64,000 nt of DNA, taken from Iris pallida. Taxonomy: Eukaryota; Streptophyta; Magnoliopsida; Asparagales; Iridaceae. The stretch lies in NCBI GenBank assembly GCA_029216955.1, contig JANAVB010015600.1, positions 37,775,539 through 37,839,538 on the forward strand. The letters are read 5' to 3'. The notes under the pieces are model-generated. The model was not told the DNA's origin. It saw nothing but the letters and a program-made list of their open reading frames with translations, and made no database searches. Within the stretch, counting starts at the first letter, position 1. Every line of letters starts with the position of its first letter. Of this stretch, positions 12,677-24,883 are shown piece after piece. The position numbers were made by a program, and so were the translations under genes.

Positions 12677-14568
12677 TGTCACGACCCGCACCCGCTTTTT
12701 TTCGGATATGAGACGTGTCCTTGCCAGCCTACGCCGCAGAGTCGACGGTAGAACGCTGTCAAGCCCGCAAGAAATAAATACTCAAAATAAACTTTATTGT
12801 TCATTCACATTTCTAAATTTATTACAACATTTACAATATTTAAAATTAAAGGAAATACAAAGTTCTCATAATTAATGAAAATGATACAACTGCTATCTAT
12901 TTCTATGTTTCTGTCTGCAAGTACACCTGTATCTCCCAAAGCTAAGAGAAGCCACAGCTAACCTGAAAAATGTTGGTTTCCAGTCAGGAATGGGACAAGT
13001 ACACAAACCGATGGCAATGCAAAAATACAATAGAATTAACAAGACATGAAAATAACATATGAGAGATGAAAAACTAGAAAGTAACTGATGACATGGCAAG
13101 CGGTGAGGAAAACCAGAAAACAAATAAAAGACAACTATCTATGTGGTTTGAAATATCCTTTTCGACATGTGAACGGCTAGGGAGTAAATACGGCACCCTG
13201 CACGTGTCGCGTGCAGCTGCTATCAGTCAAGATTAAACATATTAGGATGGGTAAGGGGTAGTTCACATATCTACTAAGATATTTTTCCGCCCGCCTAGTA
13301 CTCATGGAATCAGGTCGCAAGTATGGTAAACTTGAAAATGACAGTCATGAATGTATAATAAGTCCATGATACTAATCTCCGTGTGACTAACGTGTCAACA
13401 AGTAGCAAGACATATGTATAAACATGAAATGAAAAGACTACTATGAATCGAAAAGCAATCAGAAAGTGCACTTGGCTGAGGTCCTTTGCTGGTGAAACCG
13501 ATAATACAATACTACTCAGTGAGCCAGAACAGTCAAACTTGTACAAAAGTCTCCAGATGCTGAAATAAACATTACCAACGTTCTCAGAACAGCCAAATTA
13601 GCTAGGATTGCTTGTCCTTAAGTCCACTTCTGGACACAGGGGCAAAACGGTAATTTCGGGTCAAAACGGTGTCCGCTGTTGGACCTGCTTTGTACCGAAA
13701 AGTGTGCCAGAGACAATGGTCTCTAAAGTTGTCAAACTACATGTCTATGGATTCATTTTGATGATACTAACCCAACGGTATGTCCAATTTTGGATTCCGG
13801 TGGGCCATGTACGAAAACCACAAATAAATTCTAATGTTCTAGTTCTAAATTCATGGAATAGTGGCTAGTTGGATTACTAATCTAACAATAGTTAATTTTG
13901 GAATAAATTACTTCAAAATATTATTTAACCTAATAATAATCTAAATATAATCTAAACATGCAAGTTTCGCAATCAAAAGTCATGTTTCCAATTTTGGAAA
14001 CCATAACACGCAAATCGAGGCGTACCATTGACTATCTGGTCAAATATCATGAACTCTAGATTTTGAAAGTGCACTTTGGTAGATTTCAGCGCCACGAGTG
14101 GGCCGGAATCAACCGTTCCGTAAAATCACGTTTTGGTCAAAAGATATCGCCGTTATGGCTAAACGTGACCAAAATGGTGATCAACCGATCAATTCTGAGT
14201 TCAACAGAATAACTAAAATACTATATGAATGAAATAATTTCTGGAAAAATTATATTTCGTAGAGCTCTGTGTTAGCGTTCCGTAACTTCAAACGGTTCAT
14301 AATTTCGATTTCTGGTTCTCCCGGAATCTCGAAAACACCAAAACGTGTCAAATTTTGGACAACTAGCACTCTACGAATTTTCCAGAAATTTAGGTTCAGA
14401 AATTACGAAAATAAATTACATATTCAGAAACTATACCTCAATAAGTTTCCAACAAAAAAAACGGCGCGCATAAAGCACGTCGGGGTTAGCAGAAATCGCT
14501 TCGGGAAGTCGGAAACCCTAGATGAGTTCTCCCACAAATGGCTGCTGAAATTTAATTAGAGTGGGCGA

Positions 14569-14650
<82 letters not shown>

Positions 14651-15267
14651 GCGGTCACTGTGGCAGTTGGCGCCGACAGGTGGGCCCCCCTGGGTGGATT
14701 TCTGGGTATTTATTTATTTATTTTAGAAAATTATTTAAAAATTATTTTAAGTCCAAATAAATCAAAATAAATTGCAGAAAAATCTAGAAAATATTTCTAA
14801 GTGTTTAGAATATAAATAAAATATTTTAACACAAAATATCATCGTGTGACCTCGTAGTAAATCCCAAAAACCTATAAAATATAAATTCTATATATTTCAA
14901 TTATATAAAAATTCCCAAAAATTCTAAAAAAATCCAAAAAATTTCTAAAATATTCTAGAAAATATTTTAGTCATTTATAGCCCAAATAAAAATATTTGGT
15001 CCAGAAATACCCCCGTATGACCTTTACAGTAAAGCCTGAAAGTCCTTAAAAATAATAAAATATTAAATATTAAATACCTAAAAATATCCAAAAATTGTAG
15101 AAAATTATAAAATAGCTAAATAATACATATATAGGCTATCTAGAGGTCATATAACCTTAATATGGTCATAGCCCACCTACAAGCTTTGGCATGACTCACA
15201 ATGACCATAAAATTAATCATAAACAAATAAAATTGAAAAATTTAAAATTTTGGGAAGTGGGCTTATA
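12677..15267 (-). repeat. Array LTR-1
   Basis: 2,591 bp. It is longer than its sisters mainly because of a pure (AT)n tract at about 14571-14638, where the others have only a short ATATATATA. No coding region. It resembles LTR-5 in several small indels, as expected for the outermost pair. Confidence 0.85.
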
Positions 15268-16574
15268 AATCTACCCACCTTAGAAAAATTTTGTCCTCGA
15301 AATTTCAAAAGATACAAATAGGCACAACCAAGAATATCATCAAAATATGACATGACCAATCGATATGAATAAGCACGACAAAGAATATAATCAAGAAAAT
15401 AATGTGATGAATGATCGAAATTGATCAGGCATATAGAATCAAAATCTAAGTACGTTTTAGAAATATAGTGGAAGGAAATCAAAATAGGTTAAAAGATGAG
15501 AATTCGAAAATAGAAAAATATGATAGAAATAAAGAACTACTAGTTGTAGAGAAGGTGGTAACAAGAAATAAGACATCAAATAAATTTGAAAAAAAAATTT
15601 AATAGTCGTATGCCAATAAAAGATATAGTCGCTATGATATTTGAAAATCATAAGTATATCCGAAGTCATTTAACCGAGAATCCATGCCTCGCCAGTGTAC
15701 ATCTGGCTGCCGTGAACCCTTGGTTTCGTGACTCAAGTATAATATGTTATCGAACACTTTATCAACTCTACCCAATATTGACATAATAAATCAAAGGATC
15801 AAATAATGCAACTAGGATATAGCTTTAGTAACATTTGACAACCTACGCTTACTTGAAATTATTTCAACTTAGGGATCATGCCACGCCAATGCGCTGCTGG
15901 CTGCAGTGAACCCGCAGTCTCCATAATTCAAATAAATGGGAACAGTGCACATCTGTCTTACCATTTTAAGTCATCAAAAATTATTTTAACTATATCCATA
16001 AGAATTTCAAAGGAACTTCTATAAATTCAAACAAGTCGATCATGATAAGAAAATATAAGTATCTGTTCTTGAATAAAAGTATCAGTTTTGAAAACAAAAC
16101 GATCGCAAAATGAACGAAGACGACTTGAATTAACATATAGATAATTGAACCAAGATTAGGAATTAAAAACAAAACGATCGCAAAATAGTTTTGAAAATAA
16201 AACAAGGTTTAGAGAAGGCAGAAGATAACATAGCACAAATGATCAAAATTATTAATTGAATTCTATGAAGGCCTAACTTACCAAGCGAATAATCTACCCA
16301 TCTTTGATCCTAACATTGTATCAAATATCTAATAGGGTTTAAAATTCAATAAATTATTGGCTAAATCACATGGCCTAATTAGCAACCTTAACTACCCAAG
16401 GGTTAAAGTGAATAAGGGACTCCTAGTCCTAGTCATTCCCTAAAATTAAATCAATCCTAATTGTGAATGAGCAATTTTCTAGTCGCAGGCTTGCAGTAGT
16501 ACGACTAACTTAAGTACCACCACAAGTTCGCAATCTTTTGCGAAAGTGACCTGCATGGGCCACCACAAAAACTT
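15268..16574 (-). repeat. Array internal region 1 (subtype A)
   Basis: About 1.3 kb, non-coding. The polypurine tract is at about 15270-15290 (as TCTACCCACCTTAG on the + strand). The end next to LTR-2 reads GGGCCACCACAAAAACT on the + strand, and its complement TGGTGGCCC is the only candidate primer-binding site. No gag, protease or RT motif in any frame. Confidence 0.8.
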
Positions 16575-19098
16575 GTCACGACCCGCATCCATTTTTTCGG
16601 ATACGAGACGTGTCCAAGCCAGCCTGCGCCGCAGAGTCGGCGGTAGAACGCTGTCAAACCCGTAAGAAATAAATGCTCAAAATTAACTTTATTGCTCAAT
16701 CACATTTCTAAATTTATTATAACATTTACAATATTTAAAATTAAAGGAAATATAAAGTTCTCACAATTAATGAAAATGATACAACTGTTATCTATTTCTA
16801 GGTTTCTGTCTGCAAATACACCCAAAGCTAAGAGAAGCCACAGTAACCTGAAAAATGTTGGTTTTCTGTCAGGAATGGAACAAGTACACAAACCGACGGC
16901 AATGCAAAAACACAATAGAATTAACAAGACATGAAAATAACATATGAGAGATAAAAAACTAGAAAGTAACTGATGACGTGGAAAGCGGTGAGAAAAATTA
17001 GGAAACAAATAAAAGACAACTATCTATGTGGTTTGAAATATCCTTTTCGACATGTGAACGGCTAGGGGGTAAATACGACACCCTGCACGTGTCGTGTGCA
17101 GGTGCTATCAGTCAAGATTAGACATATTGGGATGGGTAAGGGGTAGTTCACATGTCTACTAAGATATTTCCCCTCCCAGCTAGTACTCATGGAATCAGGT
17201 CGCAAGTATGGTAATCATGAAAATGACAGTCAAGAATGTATAATAAGTCCATGATACTAATCTCCGTGTGACGAACGTGTCAACAAGCAACTATACATAT
17301 GTATAAACATGAGATGAAAAGACTACTATGAATCGAAAAGTAATCAGAAAGTGCAGTTGCCTGAGGTCCTTTGATGTGAAACCGATAATACAATACTACT
17401 CAGTAAGCCACAACAGTCAAACTTGTACAACAGTCTCCAGATGCTGAAATAAATATTATCAACATTCTCAGAACAGCCAAATTAGCTAGGATTGTCTGTC
17501 CTTAAGTCCAATTCTGGACACAGGGGCAAAACGATAATTTTGGGTCAAAACGGTGTCCGTCGTTGGACCCGCTTTGCATCGAAAAGCATGCCAGGGTCAA
17601 TGGTCTCTAAAGTCATCAAACTACATGTCTACGGATTCATTTTGATGATACAAACCCAAAGGTATGTCTAATTTTAGATTTCGGTGGGCCGTGCACGAAA
17701 ACTACAAATCAATTTTAATGTTCTAGTTCTAAATTCATGGAATAGTGGCTAGTTGGGTTACTAATCTAATAATAGTTAATTCTAGAATAAATTACTTAAA
17801 AAAATTATTTAACCGAATAATAATCTAAATATAATCTAAACATGCAAGTTTGGCCATCAAAAGTCATGTTTCCAATTTTGGAAACTATAACACGCAAATC
17901 GAGGCATGCCATTGACTATCTGGTAAAATATCATGAACTCTAGATTTTGAAAGTGCACTTTGGTAGATTTGAGTGCCACGAGGGCGCCGGAATCAACCGT
18001 GCCACAAAATCACGTTTTGGTCAAAAGATATCGCCGTTATGGCAAATCGTGACCAAAATGGTGATCAACCGATCAATTCTGAGTTCAACAGAATAACTAA
18101 AATATTAGATGAACGAAATAATTTCTGAAAAAATTATATGTCGTAGAGCTCTGTGTTAGCTTTCCGAAACTTAAACGGTTCATGATTTCGATTTCTGGTT
18201 CTCCCAGAATCTCGAAAACATCGAAACGTGTCAAATTTCGGACAACTAGCACTCTTCGAATTTTCTAGAAATTTAGGTTCAGAAATTATGAAAATAAATT
18301 ACATATTCAGAAACTATACCTCAATAAGCTTCCAACAACAAAAACGGTACGCAAAAAGCACGTCGGGGTTGGCGGAAATCGCTTCGGGAAGTCGGAAACC
18401 CTAGATGAGTTCTCCCACAAAAGGCTACTGGAATTTAATTAGGGTGGGCGAATATAATAATATATATATAGGAGAGAGAGAGGCGGTCACTGTAGCAGTT
18501 GGCACCGACAGGTGGGCCCCCCGGGTGGATTTCTGGGTATTTATTTATTTATTTCAGAAAATTATTTAAAAATTATTTTAAGTCCAAATAAATCAAAATA
18601 AATTGCAAAAAAATCCAGAAAATATTTCTAAGTGTTTAGAATATAAATAAAATATTTTAACACAAAATATCATCGTGTGACCTCGTAGTAAATCCCAAAA
18701 ACCTATAAAATATAAATTCTATATATTTCAATTATATAAAAATTCCCAAAAATTCTAAAAAAATCCAAAAAAATTTTAAAATATTCTAGAAAATATTTTT
18801 AGTCATTTATAGCCCAAATAAAATATTTGGTCCAGAAATACCCCCGTATGACCTTTACAGTAAATCCTGAAAGTCCTTAAAAATAATAAAATCTTAAATA
18901 TTAAATACCTAAAAATATCCAAAAATTGTAGAAAAATATAAAATAGCTAAATAATACATATATAGGCTATCTAGAGGTCATATAACCTTAATATGGTCAT
19001 AGCCCACATACAAGCTTTGGCATGACTCACAATGACCATAAAATTATTCATAAACAAATAAAATTAAAAAAATTAAAAATTTGGGAAGTGGGCTTATA
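16575..19098 (-). repeat. Array LTR-2
   Basis: 2,524 bp, non-coding, starting TGTCACGACCC on the + strand. It shares a 2-bp loss in CCACAGTAACC (about 16840) with LTR-3. Confidence 0.85.
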
Positions 19099-19110
19099 AA
19101 TCTACCCACC

Positions 19111-22100
19111 TGTCACGACCCGCACCCGCTTTTCGGATACGAAGCGTGTCCAAGCCCAGCTACGCATCGAGCGGACTCCAGCCCATCTCGAATACGTAAA
19201 TGTTGTCAAGGCTATGGTTTACTGCCAAATCATGGCAATGCAATCTATATCTCAATCCACAATAAGAATATGAAACATGAATGAATACTATGGGTCGTGG
19301 TCTGCAGCCCACTAGCATAAATATCCGATAAGACTCTAAAGGAAATAACAAGAGTCTAAAACTGAATCAAGAAACATGATATCTCATGATAAGGTATGAA
19401 AGCACGAGCGGATAATAAACACAATAGCGAAACCTGAATCCCGCAAGAATCGCAAATCCTCCGCCATCCAGAACTACTAGCTAACTCCATGCAATCGCTA
19501 AACCTGAGGAGATCATCAGGTCCTCAGAGGACATAGCAAGATACATAATATACATGCCTATCTAACAGTTTTATCATGCGCAAGAAAATAAGCAAGAAAG
19601 AACAAGAACAAGACAAATGACTACGAACACGAACACGAATACGAACACAGACACGAACACAAACACGAATACGAACACACGAACACTAGAACAACTACGT
19701 ATAAATGAACTGCCGGATGAACGAATACATGAGATCAATGGAAGAAATCAAACCCTCGTCCCGAGTGTGGACTCTCTGGTTTGAACTAAGCGCTAACCCT
19801 CGTCCCGAGTGTGGACTCTCTGGCTAGCTCACGGCAAGACACCCTCATCCCGTGTGTGGACTCTCTGGTGTAATTGGTCAACCCTCGTCCCGAGTGTGGA
19901 CTCTCTGGTGCCAATTGATCACGACAAACACCCTCGTCCCGTGTGTGGACTCTCTGGTGCACCAAACAACCCTCGTCCCGAGTGTGGACTCTCTGGTTGT
20001 GTACCACGAAAATCAAGGCTATGGCAGTTCACTACACGCACTCGTTCTATGACACAACTCAAGCAAGGTACTGACGAGAAACTCCAAATGCGAAACACAA
20101 GGCCAAAACATGAACATGGCTATAAACAATAAAACAACTCCACAGAAAATAACACGAAAAAGCACATGTCCATAAATAATCCAAAAGCTGGAAACTGAAA
20201 TAAAATGCATGTAAATAAAACTGTAGAGGGAGGCAAGGTATACTTGCCTGTGGTCCTGCGCTGCTGGCACGGGTCAAATGCTGAGTCAAAACCCGATAAA
20301 CCTGTTTTATAAGCTTACCATGTCAACACATAAATTGAAATCAAGAATTAATCTATCTATTTGGTCTTTTAGCTAGTTGGTTGGATTTATTCGCTAACAT
20401 TTACTTGGGTTGCCACCTATATTCACACTCTTATTTATGTATACACTATTCTGTACTTGGTACCACAATCTACTTGCAACCCCCAAGTCTAATTATTCTA
20501 TCTTTGTCTTCATAAAGGTAACAGGTGCTAATTCTTCTCTATAGAATACAAGCTATCACTTAGGCACAGGTGAGTACATTACTTAGTTATCTTCACTCAG
20601 GTATACCTAGAGGTTATCCTATCCTGACACTTCACTATCTGGTTTTCAGATCAGACTGCAAGCCCAGTTTAGCCTTGGATATTCCTAGGTATTCATTCTT
20701 GAGTTTCATCCCAACCCTCTATTTTCAGTTTGGTCTTTCTAGTGAAAAACCTATCCAGAGATTCACTTATAGCTTGACACCTACTGTCAACAGGAATCAG
20801 GCTGTTGTTACTAACTCCTTACTGCAATGGCAATACCACTATGGTTTCTTGGACACTTGGTTCCACCTATATGACTACCTATATGGTTACTCAGGTTCTG
20901 TTGTGTCCATCTACATATAACACATATATATATATATTGTAACTTCCATGTTGATATTCCTATGTACTATGGTATACTCGACCAACCCCACACCACTGGT
21001 ACCCATAAATACATCTAGGTACACACACTAAAAAGGAAAAGAAGGGAATAATGAGGTCAGATAGCCCTCTCCTCGAACACAAGCCAAAGGTCATATCCAA
21101 TTTTACTGTCTAGTCCTTCTCTTCCTCTCCCTCTTCCATTCTCTACTTTCAAATCACCCACAATGACTAGTACAACTATCAGGTTGCTGCAACTGCAGTT
21201 ATCGTTGCTCTATGCATATCTTCCCTCCCCTAAATCTCTGAGACATCCCTTCGCACGCATCCACATTTACCTGTTATGAGGAGAGTCCCTATACCTGAGC
21301 ACATAGGCTAACTGTTAGTGAGGAACCTAATAATAGAGAGGGTCTGATACAGGGAGTATGTGCAAGGACTGATATGTCATGATACCATCAACTTGAGCCA
21401 TAAACTTCCCATTCACCTAAGTTTCCTGTACAATTCTTCACAATTCCACACTCATGGACCAAAACTTACCAAATATTCCTATTTTACTGATACATCCTAG
21501 ACCTACCTCTGTTTTTCCTGATACCAAGTAATTCTCCCCATTGATACATCGAGGACGTGTGACAACCAATACACCCTGGCTCCCTCTAGCCTGTACACAT
21601 GGATCACTACCTGCCCTGCTACCTATCCTTCCTGACAGCAGCATACAACACTAGTACACAGACCCTTTATACTCTATGTCATTCACAACTGAACATTCGA
21701 TTCTCTACAAATATTACGTGTGACTGATATATGTCATACAATTTAACATTCCCATTGTGGAGACTGATCCTACATCCTCTGATGCAACCATCCCCAATCC
21801 TCCTGTGTATCCGTTACACTCTGATTCTCCTCTCATTCTTCCATGTCTAGGAGGTACCTAACCCATAGCCCAATATGTTAACATGCATCCCATATAACTG
21901 TAGTGAGTATGATCGTTACCTACAGGGCTGTACACGTTTCCAGATTAATACTGGACAACTGTACACAGGGATCAGGATTACATCATCCTGAAACCATTCT
22001 CCATCCGATACTTACCTGTAGCAGTGGAGAATCTGACCCCCAATGTTCTCCTAAAACAATACTCTGGTACTCAGAGTATTATTGAACTATATGAAGTCCT

Positions 22101-23581
22101 AGACTGGTGTAATCCATAACCTATTGTTAATTTACTCTAACTCACATTACATGTCCCGGGGTCATCTCACAACCAGGCATGGCTGTTGGCTCTGTACAAC
22201 AACCTGTTTGTTGTGCTCAGGAAGCACTCTATCCTATATATAGGAGCACCCAGGTTGTATGAAGCACATAAACATCTGAACCTATATTACTGTTGTGTTC
22301 GTGTCTGCTATTTTAGTGAATCTCCTTATAATTGATACTTTAAGGTATCGGATACCCTGTTCAAGGGTCTGTTATTGATGAGGAATGGGAAAAATAGTAC
22401 AGGAGTTCAATAAAAACTGTGAAATATGCCAAAGGAACACATGAAACAACAAATCCTGTTGGCTATATTGCAACCTCTGCCAATTTATGAACAAGTCTGG
22501 GAGGACATTATCCAGGTATGTGTCCGAGCTTCCCTCCTTAGGAACTGAACACCTTAAAGAGGCAGGATAGGGACAGGTCACAAACCCGAGTGGACTATAT
22601 AATAAAGGTCATGGACAGATCAGATCATGTACTACTAAAATGTTCGACAGCCTGAACTACCCATGGTAAATGCAAGAATGCAATGCACACAACATGTAAA
22701 CATACAGAAATCAGATGCCGGGTATATGAAATGTTGGACAGTATGATGCTCCCAATGCACTCGATACCTAGTGCAATGATCTAAAGTGTAATTAATTCAT
22801 GGATGCTGATATAAGCAGTCTGATACGAGAAGGTCGGATACTACGAATTCTGATACCATCAATTTCCTGACTGATACGCTCCTCAGTCTACGACTGCTAC
22901 CCACGTCCCTTGGATTACTGATACCAACATGTCACTACATCAAGTTTAAAACCTATCCATGGCACATTAATCCCTATGCCTATGAATTGCACCTCCAGTA
23001 ATCACCCATATTCCTGTCCTATTGACATAAGATCAATTTCTTAAAATACGAGTCGAGTCTGAGGTCTATTGGATTATGGTCAAATAAACTATTGTAGAAG
23101 GGATTTCTTGACAAGATTGAAGGAAAGTTACCTGTTGATGGTTCGATTGCTTCGATCCTGCAGGAAGTTGCCTCGACTTCGAGAGGGGGAGACTGGGAAG
23201 AACTCGGACAGGAATTTTAGGGTTTGATGGATGGAACGAAGGCCTGCTCCTATCTACACCTATATAGCTAAATCGAATCTCTTAGCGATAAGGAGAAGGA
23301 TTTAGATTTGGTGATCTCCCTTATCGGGTTTTCCAGCCATTTGGGATTTGAACTGGTTCAGTTCTATCGATTTTGATTTAAAACCAATATTTGCAATCCA
23401 GTCCTAGCAATCTAGGTATTTGCAAGAAGACTCTCCCTTTCCTATTTATTTAAGGCTTCTCAATATATACTTTACATCAATCCATTAATTATTCAAAAAA
23501 AAAATCTCTATTCATTAATTACTAATCCAGCAATATTTAATAACACATAAAAAAATTGAGATTTTGGGTCAAGGGCTCACA
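19111..23581 (-). repeat. Nested solo LTR, 4,471 bp
   Basis: It starts TGTCACGACCCGCACCCGC and ends GGGCTCACA on the + strand, that is TG...CA when read on the - strand. CACC occurs on both sides (19107-19110 and 23582-23585). No internal region is present, so it is a solo LTR. Its terminal block resembles the array LTR end but the rest differs, so it is a related, separate family. It contains an ACGAAC-rich simple repeat (about 19624-19690) and a spaced repeat cluster (19752-19996). ORFs inside it are short and match nothing I recognise. Confidence 0.85.
19752..19996. repeat. Six spaced copies of a 28-bp repeat
   Basis: The core ACCCTCGTCCCGAGTGTGGA (plus CTCTCTGG) recurs at 19752, 19796, 19841, 19881, 19930 and 19969, separated by 11-21 bp of unrelated sequence. 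It lies inside the solo LTR. The function is unknown. Confidence 0.9.
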
Positions 23582-24883
23582 CACCTTAGAAAAATTTCGT
23601 CCTCGAAATTTCAAAAGATACAGATAGGCACAACCAAGAATATCATCAAAATATGACATGACCAATCGATATGAATAAGCACGACAAAGAATATAATCAA
23701 GAAAATAATGTGATGAATGATCGAAATTGATCAGGCATATAGAATCAAAATCTAAGTACATTTTAGAAATATAGTAGAAGGAAATCAAAATAGGTTTAAA
23801 AGATGACAATTCAAAAATAGAAAAATATGATAGAAATAAAGAACTACTAGTTGTAGAGAAGGTGGTAACAAGAAATAAGACATCAAATAAATTTGAAAGA
23901 AAAAAAATTTAATAGTCGTATGCCAATAAAAGATATAGTCGCTATGATATTTGAAAATCATATGTATATCCGAAGTAATTTAACCGAGAATCCATGCCTC
24001 GCCAGTGTACATCTGGCTGCCGTGAACCGTTGGTTTCGTGACTCAAGTATAATATATTATCGAACACTTTATCAACTCTACCCAATATTGACATAATAAA
24101 TCAAAGGATCAAATAATGCAACTAGGATATAGCTTTAGTAACATTTGACAACCTACGCTTACTTGAAATTATTTCAACTTAGGGATCATGCCACGTCAGT
24201 GCGCTGCTGGCTGCAGTGAACCCGCAGTCTCCATAATTCAAATAAATAGGAACAGTGCGCATCTATCTTACCATTTTAAGTCATCAAAAATTATTTTAAC
24301 TATATCCATAAGAATTTCAAAGGAACTTCTATAAATTCAAACAAGTCGATCATGATAAGAAAATGTAAGTATCTGTTCTTGAATAAAAGTATCAGTTTTG
24401 AAAACAAAACGATCGTAAAATGAACGAAGACGACTTGAATTAACATATAGATAATTGAACCAAGATTAGGAATTAAAAACAAAATGATCGCAAAATAGTT
24501 TTGAAAATAAAACAAGGTTTAGAGAAGGCAGTAGATAACATAGCACAAATGATCAAAATTATGAATTGAATTCTATGAAGGCCTAACTTACCAAGCGAAT
24601 AGTCTACCCATCTTTGATCCTAATATCGTATCAAATATCTAATAGGGTTTAAAATTCAATAAATTATTGGCTAAATCACATGGCCTAATTAGCAACCTTA
24701 ACTACCCAAGGGTTAAATTGAATAAGGGACTCCTAGTCCTAGTCATTCCCTAAAATTAAATCAATCCTAATTGTGAATGAGCAATTTTCTAGTCACAGGC
24801 TTGCAGTAGTACGACTAATTTAAGTACCACCACAAGTTTGCAATCTTTTGCGAAAGTGACCTGCATGGGCCACCACAAAAACT

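Larger units (their letters stand above)
19099..24883 (-). repeat. Array internal region 2 (subtype A), split by a solo LTR
   Basis: Only the first 12 bp (19099-19110) precede the inserted solo LTR; the rest runs 23582-24883. The sequence matches internal region 1 closely, including CTGGCTGCCGTGAACC at about 24014. Confidence 0.85.

Noticed and set aside
16540..16574. tRNA-like GTGGTGGCCCAT beside the array LTRs
   Set aside because: Superficial likeness to the tRNA-iMet anticodon stem in the same sense; it cannot pair as a primer and does not fold as a tRNA.
19752..19996. CRISPR-like array of repeats and spacers
   Set aside because: Clearly plant DNA inside an LTR; spacers are short and unequal (11-21 bp) and there are no cas genes.
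20570..20920. 116-residue + strand ORF
   Set aside because: It sits inside the 4.47-kb solo LTR, has no recognisable motif and no relative in other LTR copies in this window.
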